Source: CAZUZS01 sp964624795 (lineage in GTDB: Bacteria; Calditrichota; Calditrichia; RBG-13-44-9). From it: a stretch of 64,000 nucleotides of DNA. The stretch spans positions 19,995-83,994 of the forward strand of contig CAZUZS010000011.1 in the NCBI GenBank assembly GCA_964624795.1. Reading direction: 5' to 3'. This document shows, piece after piece, positions 28,250 through 35,398 of the stretch (position 1 is its first letter; each line of letters opens with the position of its first letter). The translations under genes were made by a program, and so were the position numbers. The notes under the pieces are model-generated. The model was not told where the DNA came from and made no database searches. It saw nothing but the letters and a program-made list of their open reading frames with translations.

Positions 28250-29017
28250 ATGTCCGCAAATTCAGAATTCAAGAATCTAATAGAAATTATGCAGCGTCTC
28301 CGCAAGGAGTGCCCCTGGGACCGCCAGCAAACTCCCCAGTCGCTCCGCCAGTATATTTTGGAGGAGGCATACGAAACAGTAGAAGCCATCGACGGCCAGG
28401 ATTGGGATGAGCTAAAAAAGGAACTTGGCGACTTATTGCTGCAAATCGTGTTTCAAGCCGAAATAGCTGCCGAGACGCAGCGCTTCGATTTAGGAGAAGT
28501 TATTAAACATATAAACGAGAAGCTAATCCGTCGACATCCGCACGTTTTTGGCGATGTTAAGGTGAACAATGCCGAAGATGTGAAGGAGAACTGGGAGCAG
28601 ATTAAGGTTCAGCAGGAGAACCGGAAGTCCTTGCTGGAAGGTGTTCCGCGCAATCTGAGTGGTCTCCTGCGGGCGCAGCGTCTCCAGGACAAAGCCTCGC
28701 AAGTGGGTTTCGACTGGGAAGAGGTACACGGCATTCTTGAAAAAATGAAAGAGGAGATCGTCGAATTAGAGGATGCTATTGAAGAGAAAAATCCCGAGGA
28801 GATTGAAAGCGAAATCGGGGATATCATCTTTTCTGTTGTGAATTTGGCAAGATTCCGGAAGGTGAGCGCCGAAGATGCCCTTCGAAAAACCATCAACAAG
28901 TTTATCAGTCGGTTCCAATACATCGAAGAAAAACTCGCCAAGATGGGTAGGACTGTGTACCAGTCTTCTCTTCAGGAAATGGACCAGTTGTGGGAAGAAT
29001 CTAAAAACCATCTGTAA
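28250..29017 (+). CDS. mazG: nucleoside triphosphate pyrophosphohydrolase MazG
   Basis: 255 residues, matching full-length two-domain MazG (E. coli 263). The N-terminal domain carries LRKECPWDRQQT, EEAYETVEAI (ExxE metal site) and ELGDLLLQIVF (ExxD). The second domain repeats EEIVELEDAI and EIGDIIFSVVNLARF, so both domains look intact. It hydrolyses NTPs to NMP and pyrophosphate, cleaning aberrant nucleotides and, in E. coli, lowering ppGpp effects. The second of two adjacent ATGs (28250) is chosen because GAGGG lies four bases before it. It is followed after 32 bp by the histidine kinase gene, so it is probably the first gene of that unit, which has palindromes upstream. Confidence 0.96.
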   Translation: MSANSEFKNLIEIMQRLRKECPWDRQQTPQSLRQYILEEAYETVEAIDGQDWDELKKELGDLLLQIVFQAEIAAETQRFDLGEVIKHINEKLIRRHPHVFGDVKVNNAEDVKENWEQIKVQQENRKSLLEGVPRNLSGLLRAQRLQDKASQVGFDWEEVHGILEKMKEEIVELEDAIEEKNPEEIESEIGDIIFSVVNLARFRKVSAEDALRKTINKFISRFQYIEEKLAKMGRTVYQSSLQEMDQLWEESKNHL

Positions 29018-29049
29018 TTTAGTAATTGAGCTTTGACGAAAGGAACAGT

Positions 29050-31065
29050 ATGCTGATCAGCCTGGTTGGTCTCCTTCTAAGCTTTTCCGTGGTTCTACAT
29101 CTATGGACTATTGGCTCCGTTTATCGTCAAAAGCTCCAATCTCTCGTCGTCCCATTATTTATATATTTAAATGTTCTGATTGTCCTAATCGAATTATGCT
29201 CAATTTTTTTCCTTCAGGAAAATCCCGGGTATATTCTTACCAACATCTTTAAAATACGATTCATTGCACAGGCTTTTATTCCGCCAATCCTGTTTCACCT
29301 GAATCAGAATTATTCATTCGGCACCAATCTGCCCAAGTTTAATTTCAAGAATATCTTCTTTTTCGCAATCAGCATTATTTTTAGCGCGGCCGCTCTTTCG
29401 GGAGTCATGATAGATGGAATTATTGTGAAGAACGGCATGACATTTCCGAAATACACGATTTTTTACCTCCTTTTCATCGTCTATTTCTATGCAACATTTT
29501 ATTACCTCCTTATCGAATTTATCCAAAAATATCATACGGCCAAAAGAAGAACAGAGATAATCAACATGCGGGATTTCATCATCTTTATTATTCCTGTTAC
29601 CGTACTGGCCTTCTCCTGCCTGAATCTGTTGCCTTTCGCAGGGGTTATTCATCCTGCGCTCTTTCTTTGCTATCCCCTGCTTAGTATTATTGTTACCATG
29701 CTGGCTTTTCGTTTCAATCTCCTTGATTTCGATAATTTTATTTCCAACTCCATTTCATTTTTCCTTGTATCGCTGTTTTATATCGCCCTGCTATCGTTTA
29801 TCCCTTTCGAGAACAGGGTGCGAATATTTTCTATTTCAATCCCTGTCATTATTATCTTCTTCCTGATTTTTTACAACCTTCAGGACAGAATGATAAAACT
29901 TATTAAGGAACAGAGCTTGGAGGAAGATTACAACCTGGAAGAGGAGTTGGAGAGTTTTCTTAGTGAAGTGGGTAAGTATTTTGACAGACAAGACCTTGCA
30001 AAATTTTTGGGTGATTTTTCACGAAAGGTATTACGAGCTGTGAAATGTGCAGTAGTGGCCTCACGTTTCGATATTAAGCCTTATGAATCCATTTACCTGG
30101 ATGGATTCTCAGCAGGCATGATAGATGAACTTCTGTCACATTCAAATTCACCCATTTTAGAGACACTCGAAACTGATCGGCTGATATTAAACAAATTTGA
30201 TCATCCTCCCCAGTCTTCCATGTACCAGGCTATGAATAGCTATAATCTGTATCTCGGAATTCCTATGTTATCAAATAATAACATGATGGGATTTATCTTC
30301 CTGGGAGGAGACCGAAAAAGGATACACTTCACCAAGAAAGACCTGCGCTTTGCGCGTTTTCTTTCTGTTCAGGCCGCAAACGCAATGCAGAATGTCCAGG
30401 CAATAGAAAAGACCGTTCAGGTGAAAAAGATGGCAGATCTGGGACTTATGGCTTCCCAGTTAGCCCACGATTTCCAATCCTTCATAACACTCACGAAGCT
30501 GGAAGTTCCCGCCGACAACCGGCTGCGGCATCACGCCAATTATATGGAAAAATTAGTGAGAGACTTGCTGAATTACACCCGGCCGCAGGACCTGAGATTG
30601 GCGCCGGTTAACCTGAACCAGCTAATTGACATGTCTCTTGATTTGGTGAATTTCCCTGAAAACATCGTCATTGAAAAACACTATTCTGATAGCATTCCGG
30701 AAATCAGGGTAGATAACAATGAAATGCGACGGGTCTTTTTAAATCTATTTGAGAACAGCACGCGTGCCATGTCAGAAGGGGGAGGAAGGATCAAGATTAC
30801 GACCCGTCCTCTGCGGCCATTGTCGAAAGTACGTCATAATCCCTGGATTTATATCGAAATTCTGGACGAGGGAGCCGGTATTCCCGAAGAGTTTTTAGAA
30901 AAGATTTTCGAACCGTTCTTTACCACCTTCAAACAGGAGGGGGGGAACGGAATGGGTCTCGCTATGGTTCGGCAGATTATTACAAGGCACAAAGGTTTTA
31001 TAGATGTAACAAGCAAATTAGGCAAAGGAACCATCTTTAATATCAGACTCCCGTATTTGGTTTAG
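29050..31065 (+). CDS. PrsK-like membrane sensor histidine kinase
   Basis: 671 residues. About eight membrane helices fill residues 1-277, followed by a GAF domain (about 300-445), a short dimerisation/phosphoacceptor helix and a HATPase_c domain. The probable phospho-His is His473 in MASQLAHDFQSF, an atypical H-box (usually HExxNP). The ATP-binding boxes are clear: NLFENSTRAM (N), DEGAGIPEE (G1), FEPFFTT (F) and GGNGMGLAM (G2). Size and order match PrsK, the kinase of the exosortase/PEP-CTERM exopolysaccharide regulators; no exosortase gene is in this window. Start ATG at 29050 has AGGA five bases before it; a TTG at 29026 is less likely. The sigma-54 response regulator follows 9 bp later. 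Confidence 0.9.
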   Translation: MLISLVGLLLSFSVVLHLWTIGSVYRQKLQSLVVPLFIYLNVLIVLIELCSIFFLQENPGYILTNIFKIRFIAQAFIPPILFHLNQNYSFGTNLPKFNFKNIFFFAISIIFSAAALSGVMIDGIIVKNGMTFPKYTIFYLLFIVYFYATFYYLLIEFIQKYHTAKRRTEIINMRDFIIFIIPVTVLAFSCLNLLPFAGVIHPALFLCYPLLSIIVTMLAFRFNLLDFDNFISNSISFFLVSLFYIALLSFIPFENRVRIFSISIPVIIIFFLIFYNLQDRMIKLIKEQSLEEDYNLEEELESFLSEVGKYFDRQDLAKFLGDFSRKVLRAVKCAVVASRFDIKPYESIYLDGFSAGMIDELLSHSNSPILETLETDRLILNKFDHPPQSSMYQAMNSYNLYLGIPMLSNNNMMGFIFLGGDRKRIHFTKKDLRFARFLSVQAANAMQNVQAIEKTVQVKKMADLGLMASQLAHDFQSFITLTKLEVPADNRLRHHANYMEKLVRDLLNYTRPQDLRLAPVNLNQLIDMSLDLVNFPENIVIEKHYSDSIPEIRVDNNEMRRVFLNLFENSTRAMSEGGGRIKITTRPLRPLSKVRHNPWIYIEILDEGAGIPEEFLEKIFEPFFTTFKQEGGNGMGLAMVRQIITRHKGFIDVTSKLGKGTIFNIRLPYLV

Positions 31066-31074
31066 GTGATATCT

Positions 31075-32415
31075 ATGGAAGATCCAAAAAAAATTCTGAT
31101 TGTCGAAGACAGTGTGATTTGGTGTGAAAGCTATAAGCGATGGATCGGGGATCAGTATGATATAAAACTGGCCTTTAACAAAACCGAAGGCCTCGATTAT
31201 TATGCGAGCTTTACGCCCGATCTCGTTATTCTCGATTTAGGACTTCCCCAAATCAGCGATGGCCTGGACTTGCTGGATGAATTTATCAAGAAAGGCTACG
31301 ATTCCCAGATTATCGTGGTAACATCCTTCAAAGACCACCAGTACGCACTGGACGCACAACGACGCGGCGCTTATTCCTACTTTTCAAAAGGGGAAAATAT
31401 TGAAGAAGAATTGCCGAATCTCGTAAAACAGGCCTTGCGCATGCTGAAGCTGGAGCGCGAAAACAAGGAATTACGCTCCAGGCTGAAGGATAATATTCAG
31501 TTTGATCATATCGTGGCTATCAGCCAGCCCATGCAGAAGGTGCTTCATCTGATCGAACAAATAAAAAACAGCTCCGAGCCGATTCTCATCACCGGAGAAT
31601 CGGGCGTCGGCAAAGAAGTAATTGCTCGCCACATATTTGATCGCAGCGCACAATACAACCGGAATTTTGTCGCGATTAATTGTGCTGCCCTGCCCGCAAA
31701 TTTATTGGAAAGTGAAATGTTCGGATACGAAAAGGGAGCATTTACCGGCGCAGTCAAATCAACCCGCGGCAAATTTGAATTGGCCCATGAAGGGACGTTC
31801 TTTCTGGATGAAATCGGGGAGATGCCTGTTGAATTGCAGGCCAAACTCCTGCGAGTACTGGAAAGCAAAACATTCTACCGATTGGGCAGCGAGAAAGAAA
31901 TCAGGGTAAATTTCCGATTAATCTCGGCCACAAACAAGAACCTTTCAGAGTTGATCACGCAAAACAAATTTCGCGAGGATCTGTTTTACCGGATAAACGT
32001 CATCCCGGTGACCATCCCACCACTGAGAGAACGGCCCGACGACATTCCAGCATTGATAAATTTCATTATCGAAAAATTTTGCCGAGAAAATAATTTGGCC
32101 ACACCCAAAATGGCGAGCCGCGTTATTCCGTTTCTTTCGCATCTGCGGTGGGAGGGCAATGTCCGCGAGTTGGAGAACACCATAAAAAGATTGATTATCA
32201 CAAAACCGGATTTTATCGATTTACCCGATCTTCCCGCAGACATAATCGAAGATTCCAATAATTTCCTGGATAAAGCGTTGGCTAATGAACTATCACTGGA
32301 AGATGTGTCCAAACTGTATGTCAAAATGGTTCTGGATCTGAAAAGAGGGAACAAGAAAGAGGCTTGCAAGCTTCTGAACATCAACTACCGTACCTTGATG
32401 AGCAAGATTAATTGA
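31075..32415 (+). CDS. PrsR-like sigma-54-dependent response regulator
   Basis: 446 residues. Receiver domain (1-125) with acidic VEDS and phosphoacceptor Asp54 in VILDLGLPQ. AAA+ domain (about 145-375) with Walker A GESGVGKE, the sigma-54 contact loop GAFTGA, Walker B FFLDEIGEM and the arginine-finger region. A short C-terminal Fis-type helix-turn-helix ends the protein (KKEACKLLNINYRTLMSKIN). It should be phosphorylated by the kinase encoded just upstream and open sigma-54 promoters after binding enhancer sites. Size matches PrsR (about 445). Start ATG at 31075 with AGGTGA five bases before it, overlapping the kinase stop region. Palindromes flank the operon at 28123-28171 and 32420-32465; they are candidate binding sites. 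Confidence 0.95.
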   Translation: MEDPKKILIVEDSVIWCESYKRWIGDQYDIKLAFNKTEGLDYYASFTPDLVILDLGLPQISDGLDLLDEFIKKGYDSQIIVVTSFKDHQYALDAQRRGAYSYFSKGENIEEELPNLVKQALRMLKLERENKELRSRLKDNIQFDHIVAISQPMQKVLHLIEQIKNSSEPILITGESGVGKEVIARHIFDRSAQYNRNFVAINCAALPANLLESEMFGYEKGAFTGAVKSTRGKFELAHEGTFFLDEIGEMPVELQAKLLRVLESKTFYRLGSEKEIRVNFRLISATNKNLSELITQNKFREDLFYRINVIPVTIPPLRERPDDIPALINFIIEKFCRENNLATPKMASRVIPFLSHLRWEGNVRELENTIKRLIITKPDFIDLPDLPADIIEDSNNFLDKALANELSLEDVSKLYVKMVLDLKRGNKKEACKLLNINYRTLMSKIN

Positions 32416-32419
32416 CAAT

Positions 32420-32465
32420 TTGCACCTAATGCAATCCCCGCCAGCGACAATTGCATTTTCTGCAA
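32420..32465. promoter_or_regulatory. second pair of TTGCA-N5-TGCAA palindromes
   Basis: TTGCACCTAATGCAA lies at 32420-32434 and TTGCATTTTCTGCAA at 32451-32465, centres 31 bp apart, starting five bases after the response regulator stop. They sit about 110-140 bp upstream of a sigma-54-like box at 32568-32583, a usual enhancer distance. Confidence 0.6.
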
Positions 32466-32483
32466 TCCCCGCCAGCGACAATT
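32430..32483. repeat. two-copy 23-bp direct repeat carrying palindrome half-sites
   Basis: A 23-base unit beginning TGCAATCCCCGCCAGCGACA and ending ATT occurs at 32430-32452 and 32461-32483 with a period of 31 bases. The start of each copy is the right half (TGCAA) of one of the two palindromes, so the site pair seems to have arisen by, or be kept with, a local duplication. Confidence 0.85.
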
Positions 32484-32567
32484 CACCCTATTTTATTAAA
32501 AATTAACGGCTTACAGAAATATTTCTCGCAAGCGAAACAAATACAGGGTATTAAGCGAGATTTATTG

Positions 32568-32583
32568 TGGCAGGATATTTGAT
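32568..32583 (+). promoter_or_regulatory. possible sigma-54 promoter before the 50-residue ORF
   Basis: TGGCAGGATATTTGAT fits the -24/-12 layout (GG then ten bases then G) with TGGCA at -24 and TTGAT in place of TTGCA at -12. The invariant C of -12 is A here, so it is a weaker match. The start codon of the small ORF is 48 bp downstream. Confidence 0.4.
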
Positions 32584-32630
32584 CTAATTAGAGTAGTGTT
32601 TTTAATTGGACCATGACAGGAGGAAATGAC

Positions 32631-32783
32631 ATGCTGGCAGAGGAAATTAAAATAGGCAGTAATAAAAACATGTTTCCCAAAGTTTCGTTCCGGACCCATT
32701 TCAGATTGTTTTTCCTGAAATTGTCCTTTGCCTGGAATTTCTATTCTGGCATGTGTCGTGTGAAAATAAAAAAATTTATATAA
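32631..32783 (+). CDS. hypothetical 50-residue basic protein
   Basis: An open frame of 50 codons starts at ATG 32631, seven bases after a strong AGGAGG, which is the main reason to call it. The product begins MLAEEIKIGSNKN and has a central aromatic/hydrophobic patch (FRLFFLKLSFAWNFYSG) followed by a very basic end (CRVKIKKFI). The patch is barely long enough for one membrane pass; membrane association or an amphipathic regulator are both possible. No family is recognised. It stands between the palindrome pair plus possible sigma-54 box and the pseudo-receiver gene 30 bp downstream, so it may be a direct target of the upstream two-component pair. Confidence 0.55.
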   Translation: MLAEEIKIGSNKNMFPKVSFRTHFRLFFLKLSFAWNFYSGMCRVKIKKFI

Positions 32784-32812
32784 CAATAATAAATTGAACG
32801 GAGGAATTCACA

Positions 32813-33184
32813 ATGCGAGTACTTGTTTTCGAAACCAGTAAGGACCGGGCAAAGCTAATTCAGGATCTGTTAGAAAGTTACCGGTATAAAGTTCATGTTA
32901 ATTACCAGAGCCCTTCTCTGAACCAGATTCAGGAGATCAAGCCGTCACTCATTATTATCAACGTAAATCTTCGTTCTCACGTGGAGCTCATCGACAAGTT
33001 GAAAGAAAACTCGCGGTTTTCGAAAATTCCCGTAATTCTGATTTCGAATTTCAATTCGCAGGAAATTTTGGATAAAGTTCACCAATTGCCCAATGTGGAT
33101 TACCTTGTCGAACCTTTCAAAATTAAAAATTTCCGCCACATGGTTGAGCGGTGGGTAAATTTCAGGAGCCTTTACGTTAACTAA
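32813..33184 (+). CDS. stand-alone receiver-like protein without phosphoacceptor
   Basis: 123 residues with the alternating strand/helix pattern of a CheY-like receiver (MRVLVFETSKDRAKLIQDLL; PSLIIINVNLR; IPVILISNF; VDYLVEPFKIKNF). The usual phosphoacceptor Asp is Asn50, the acidic pair is Glu7-Thr8, and the conserved Lys is Glu100; only the Ser/Thr position (Ser78) remains. It should therefore not be phosphorylated in the normal way and may act as a fixed-state binding module, perhaps for the neighbouring kinase or regulator. A good ribosome binding site (GGAGG) precedes the ATG. It follows the 50-residue ORF by 29 bp, probably on the same transcript. Confidence 0.8.
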   Translation: MRVLVFETSKDRAKLIQDLLESYRYKVHVNYQSPSLNQIQEIKPSLIIINVNLRSHVELIDKLKENSRFSKIPVILISNFNSQEILDKVHQLPNVDYLVEPFKIKNFRHMVERWVNFRSLYVN

Positions 33185-33234
33185 TGGATTGGTTATTTTC
33201 AAAAAATATCGTTGTCTTTCTGTTCCAATTCCAT

Positions 33235-34221
33235 TTATTCATCCTGTTCGTCGCTTTTTTGGTTAATCGCCTGGTCTCCTACGTAAATAAAGCGATTAAA
33301 TAGGTTGTTAAATCGGGTCCAGTTGCTGTCGGGAAGACGGTCATTTTCGATGATTCTCTGGGTAGCATTAATACTCATATCCAGTTCATCGAGCAGATAA
33401 AGGATTATTGATTCAAGGGTCATTGGGATTACCGGTGACCCTTGATTTATATTTTCCGGCTGACTAAGCACCATGTGTAAAAGTTGAAGACGCAATTCTT
33501 CCGGGAAGTCTTCCACTTTTTGAATCGCCTCATTCACAATTTGGAACGCCAGAACATTTGGCCCCAAAAGTCGCCCCTCTGTGGTAAAATCGATAAAGTC
33601 CTCGTAACCAAGTTGAATTTTTCTTCCGGCTTTTTGAATAATGATGCCAGCCTTCAAGAGGTCGATCTTTAGTTGAGGATAGTGCAGATACAGGACATCG
33701 GCAAGGTCGAGCATGCATACCACGTGCTCCAGTACACCGTATAAATAATTGTGATGCCAGAGTTTCCCAGAAGGTGCTTTCAGAAATTCCTCCAGCGATT
33801 CGGGATCTTGAAAGAGAGCATCGAGAAGCGCCCTGATATTCTCATCGCTTATTCCTTCGAGATGCCGAGCAAACCGCATTTTAAGTTCGGCAATGTCCTT
33901 TTTGCTGACAGGGACGATGTTTTCCAACTCAATCTCTTCATCCTTACGGGCCAGACGCATCCGTTCAATGTTGAGTTCACTGGCATCAAGAAACGATTGG
34001 ATCTTTCCCTGCACCTTCATCAATTTCCCGATTCCCAAATTATCATAATGCTCTTTGGCACCTTTCCAGGCCTTGGCCCGCAACCTTCCGCTGTGATCCC
34101 CTAATTCCAGGACCAAATAGGGATCACCATTTTGCTTATACTTGAGTTCTTTCTTGCGGAGAATACAATAACCCGTATAGGACTCGCCAACATTGAGGTT
34201 TTTTAATCCTGGCTTATTCAT
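33235..34221 (-). CDS. YhaM-like OB-HD protein with degenerate HD site
   Basis: 328 residues with the layout of YhaM 3'-5' exoribonucleases: an N-terminal OB-fold (about 8-105; GDHSGRLRAKAWKGAKE) and a C-terminal HD-like domain (about 140-310). The family's metal site is largely lost. HHNYLYGVLEH (156-166) keeps the first histidines, but the HD dyad of the usual LLHDIGK is Gln196-Lys197 (IIIQKAGRK), and the usual SHH pair is SQP at 253-255. Normal exonuclease activity is unlikely; nucleic-acid binding through the OB fold could remain. The start at 34221 is set by GAAGGAGAAATC just upstream; a 40-codon extension is not supported. Residues 189-200, covering the lost dyad, are encoded by a 33-bp stretch repeated exactly at 41270-41302. 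Confidence 0.8.
   Translation of the reverse strand: MNKPGLKNLNVGESYTGYCILRKKELKYKQNGDPYLVLELGDHSGRLRAKAWKGAKEHYDNLGIGKLMKVQGKIQSFLDASELNIERMRLARKDEEIELENIVPVSKKDIAELKMRFARHLEGISDENIRALLDALFQDPESLEEFLKAPSGKLWHHNYLYGVLEHVVCMLDLADVLYLHYPQLKIDLLKAGIIIQKAGRKIQLGYEDFIDFTTEGRLLGPNVLAFQIVNEAIQKVEDFPEELRLQLLHMVLSQPENINQGSPVIPMTLESIILYLLDELDMSINATQRIIENDRLPDSNWTRFNNLFNRFIYVGDQAINQKSDEQDE
33624..33656. repeat. 33-bp exact repeat, copy 1 (inside YhaM-like gene)
   Basis: These 33 bases (beginning TTCCGGCTTTTTGAATAATG) are identical to 41270-41302, 7.6 kb away in an intergenic region and in the same orientation. In this copy they code, on the minus strand, for residues 189-200 of the YhaM-like protein. 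Confidence 0.9.
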
Positions 34222-34500
34222 GATTTCTCCTTCAAAAATGTTGCTTTTTTTGAACAGGTTTTTTGCATTAAATCCGAATTGCATTGGCGGCTCAAAGCAA
34301 CAAAGCCCCAATCTGTCGTAAATCTTCAAGGGCCAGTGCATCGGATTTTGGCCGAATTATTATGTTATTATATATTACAAAAGAAGAACAATTAAAATCA
34401 ATGCAAAATCTAACTCATATCCACAATATTTCATTGTTTCGATATTGAATGCGAGCTAAGTTTGCATGAATGCCAAATCGGAAGCAAGCTTGGTATACTT

Positions 34501-34989
34501 ATGAAAATCGGACTAATTTCAGACACCCACAACAAGCTCCATCAGGACATTACTACAATATTCAAGGACATGGATCTTATACTCCATGCCGGAGATATCG
34601 GCGGCTATGATATTTTAGAGAAATTGCAGGGCATCGCATCCACCAAAGCGGTTTATGGCAATACGGACATCTATTCCATCGCCTCAACACTTCCTTCCCA
34701 AATATCGATGCAGGTAGAAGGCAAGCAATTGTTGCTGATTCATAATATTGGAAATGTGAAAAATTTTGTCTGGAAGATCAGGCGCGGCGATTATCCCGAG
34801 CAACCCGAGATAGTCGTTTTCGGGCATACCCACCGTCCGTCTTTTGACGAATATATGGATTTCTTATTTATCAACCCGGGGAGCGCTTCATTCCCCCGCA
34901 GGGAATCTCGTCCTTCCATAATGATCCTGGAAATCACAAAGAATGGGAGCTTATCGCACAAAGTAATCACACTCCCATCTCATAAATAG
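34501..34989 (+). CDS. YfcE/MJ0936-type metallophosphoesterase
   Basis: 162 residues, the usual size of the YfcE/MJ0936 family. The dimetal site motifs are in order: SDTHNK (DxH), HAGDIGG (GD), YGNTDI (GN), a single His in LLIHNIG, and FGHTHRP (GHxH). It is a cytosolic phosphodiesterase or phosphatase whose natural substrate is uncertain; relatives act on phosphodiesters in vitro. The start is set at the first ATG before the DTH motif (34501); a longer frame to 34462 adds 13 non-conserved residues. The ribosome binding site is weak. It is divergent from the YhaM-like gene across 279 bp that contain loose TTGCA half-sites but no full palindrome. Confidence 0.93.
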   Translation: MKIGLISDTHNKLHQDITTIFKDMDLILHAGDIGGYDILEKLQGIASTKAVYGNTDIYSIASTLPSQISMQVEGKQLLLIHNIGNVKNFVWKIRRGDYPEQPEIVVFGHTHRPSFDEYMDFLFINPGSASFPRRESRPSIMILEITKNGSLSHKVITLPSHK

Positions 34990-35062
34990 TGAAACATGTT
35001 GGATTTTTTCGAGCCGGACGGAAATGATTCAGGAGAAAAAGAGGATGTATTTTCCTGAAAAT

Positions 35063-35095
35063 AAAAAAGCCCGGACTTGCCATAAAATCCGGACT
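35063..35095 (-). terminator. rho-independent terminator of the small zinc protein gene
   Basis: On the leftward strand AGTCCGGA and TCCGGGCT (35068-35075 and 35088-35095) form an eight-pair stem with one G-U pair, followed directly by TTTTTTATTTT. It lies about 25-50 bp past the stop at 35118. On the rightward strand the stem has a mismatch, so it is mainly a leftward terminator. Confidence 0.8.
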
Positions 35096-35117
35096 TTTAA
35101 CAAGTTGCTGCTAATAT

Positions 35118-35312
35118 TTAAACGAAAACCTCTTTTTCATTGCATTGACAGACTTTCAAATTCACGGTTTTATACTTCCAGCTCGCGCTATCTTCCGAGT
35201 AATACGATTCAACCTTCTTCACAAATGAATAGATGTTGCCGCAGACCGGACAGGCTGAACCCGTTTTCTGCGCCTTTGCAACTTTGGATGCAAAATCTTG
35301 TTTCTTTGCCAT
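35118..35312 (-). CDS. small CxxC/CxC protein, probable zinc binding
   Basis: 64 residues, basic at the N-terminus (MAKKQDFASKVAKAQK), with CPVC at about residues 21-24 and CQC near residues 55-57. This spacing would suit a small zinc ribbon. The central part (YSFVKKVESYYSEDSASWKYKTVNLKVC) looks like a beta hairpin. The family is not recognised with certainty, though short proteins of this shape are common in related genomes. AGGAG before the ATG and a strong terminator after the stop support it being real and separately transcribed. Confidence 0.75.
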   Translation of the reverse strand: MAKKQDFASKVAKAQKTGSACPVCGNIYSFVKKVESYYSEDSASWKYKTVNLKVCQCNEKEVFV

Positions 35313-35398
35313 CTTCTAATCTCCTATTAAATATTTATATTTTCCATTCCATATATGCAACTGTTCCCAGATTTGTTTCTTCACATGGATTAAATGCA

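Noticed and set aside
34263..34467. Further regulator sites between the YhaM-like and phosphoesterase genes
   Set aside because: Several TTGCA or TGCAA halves are present, but none forms the full palindrome.
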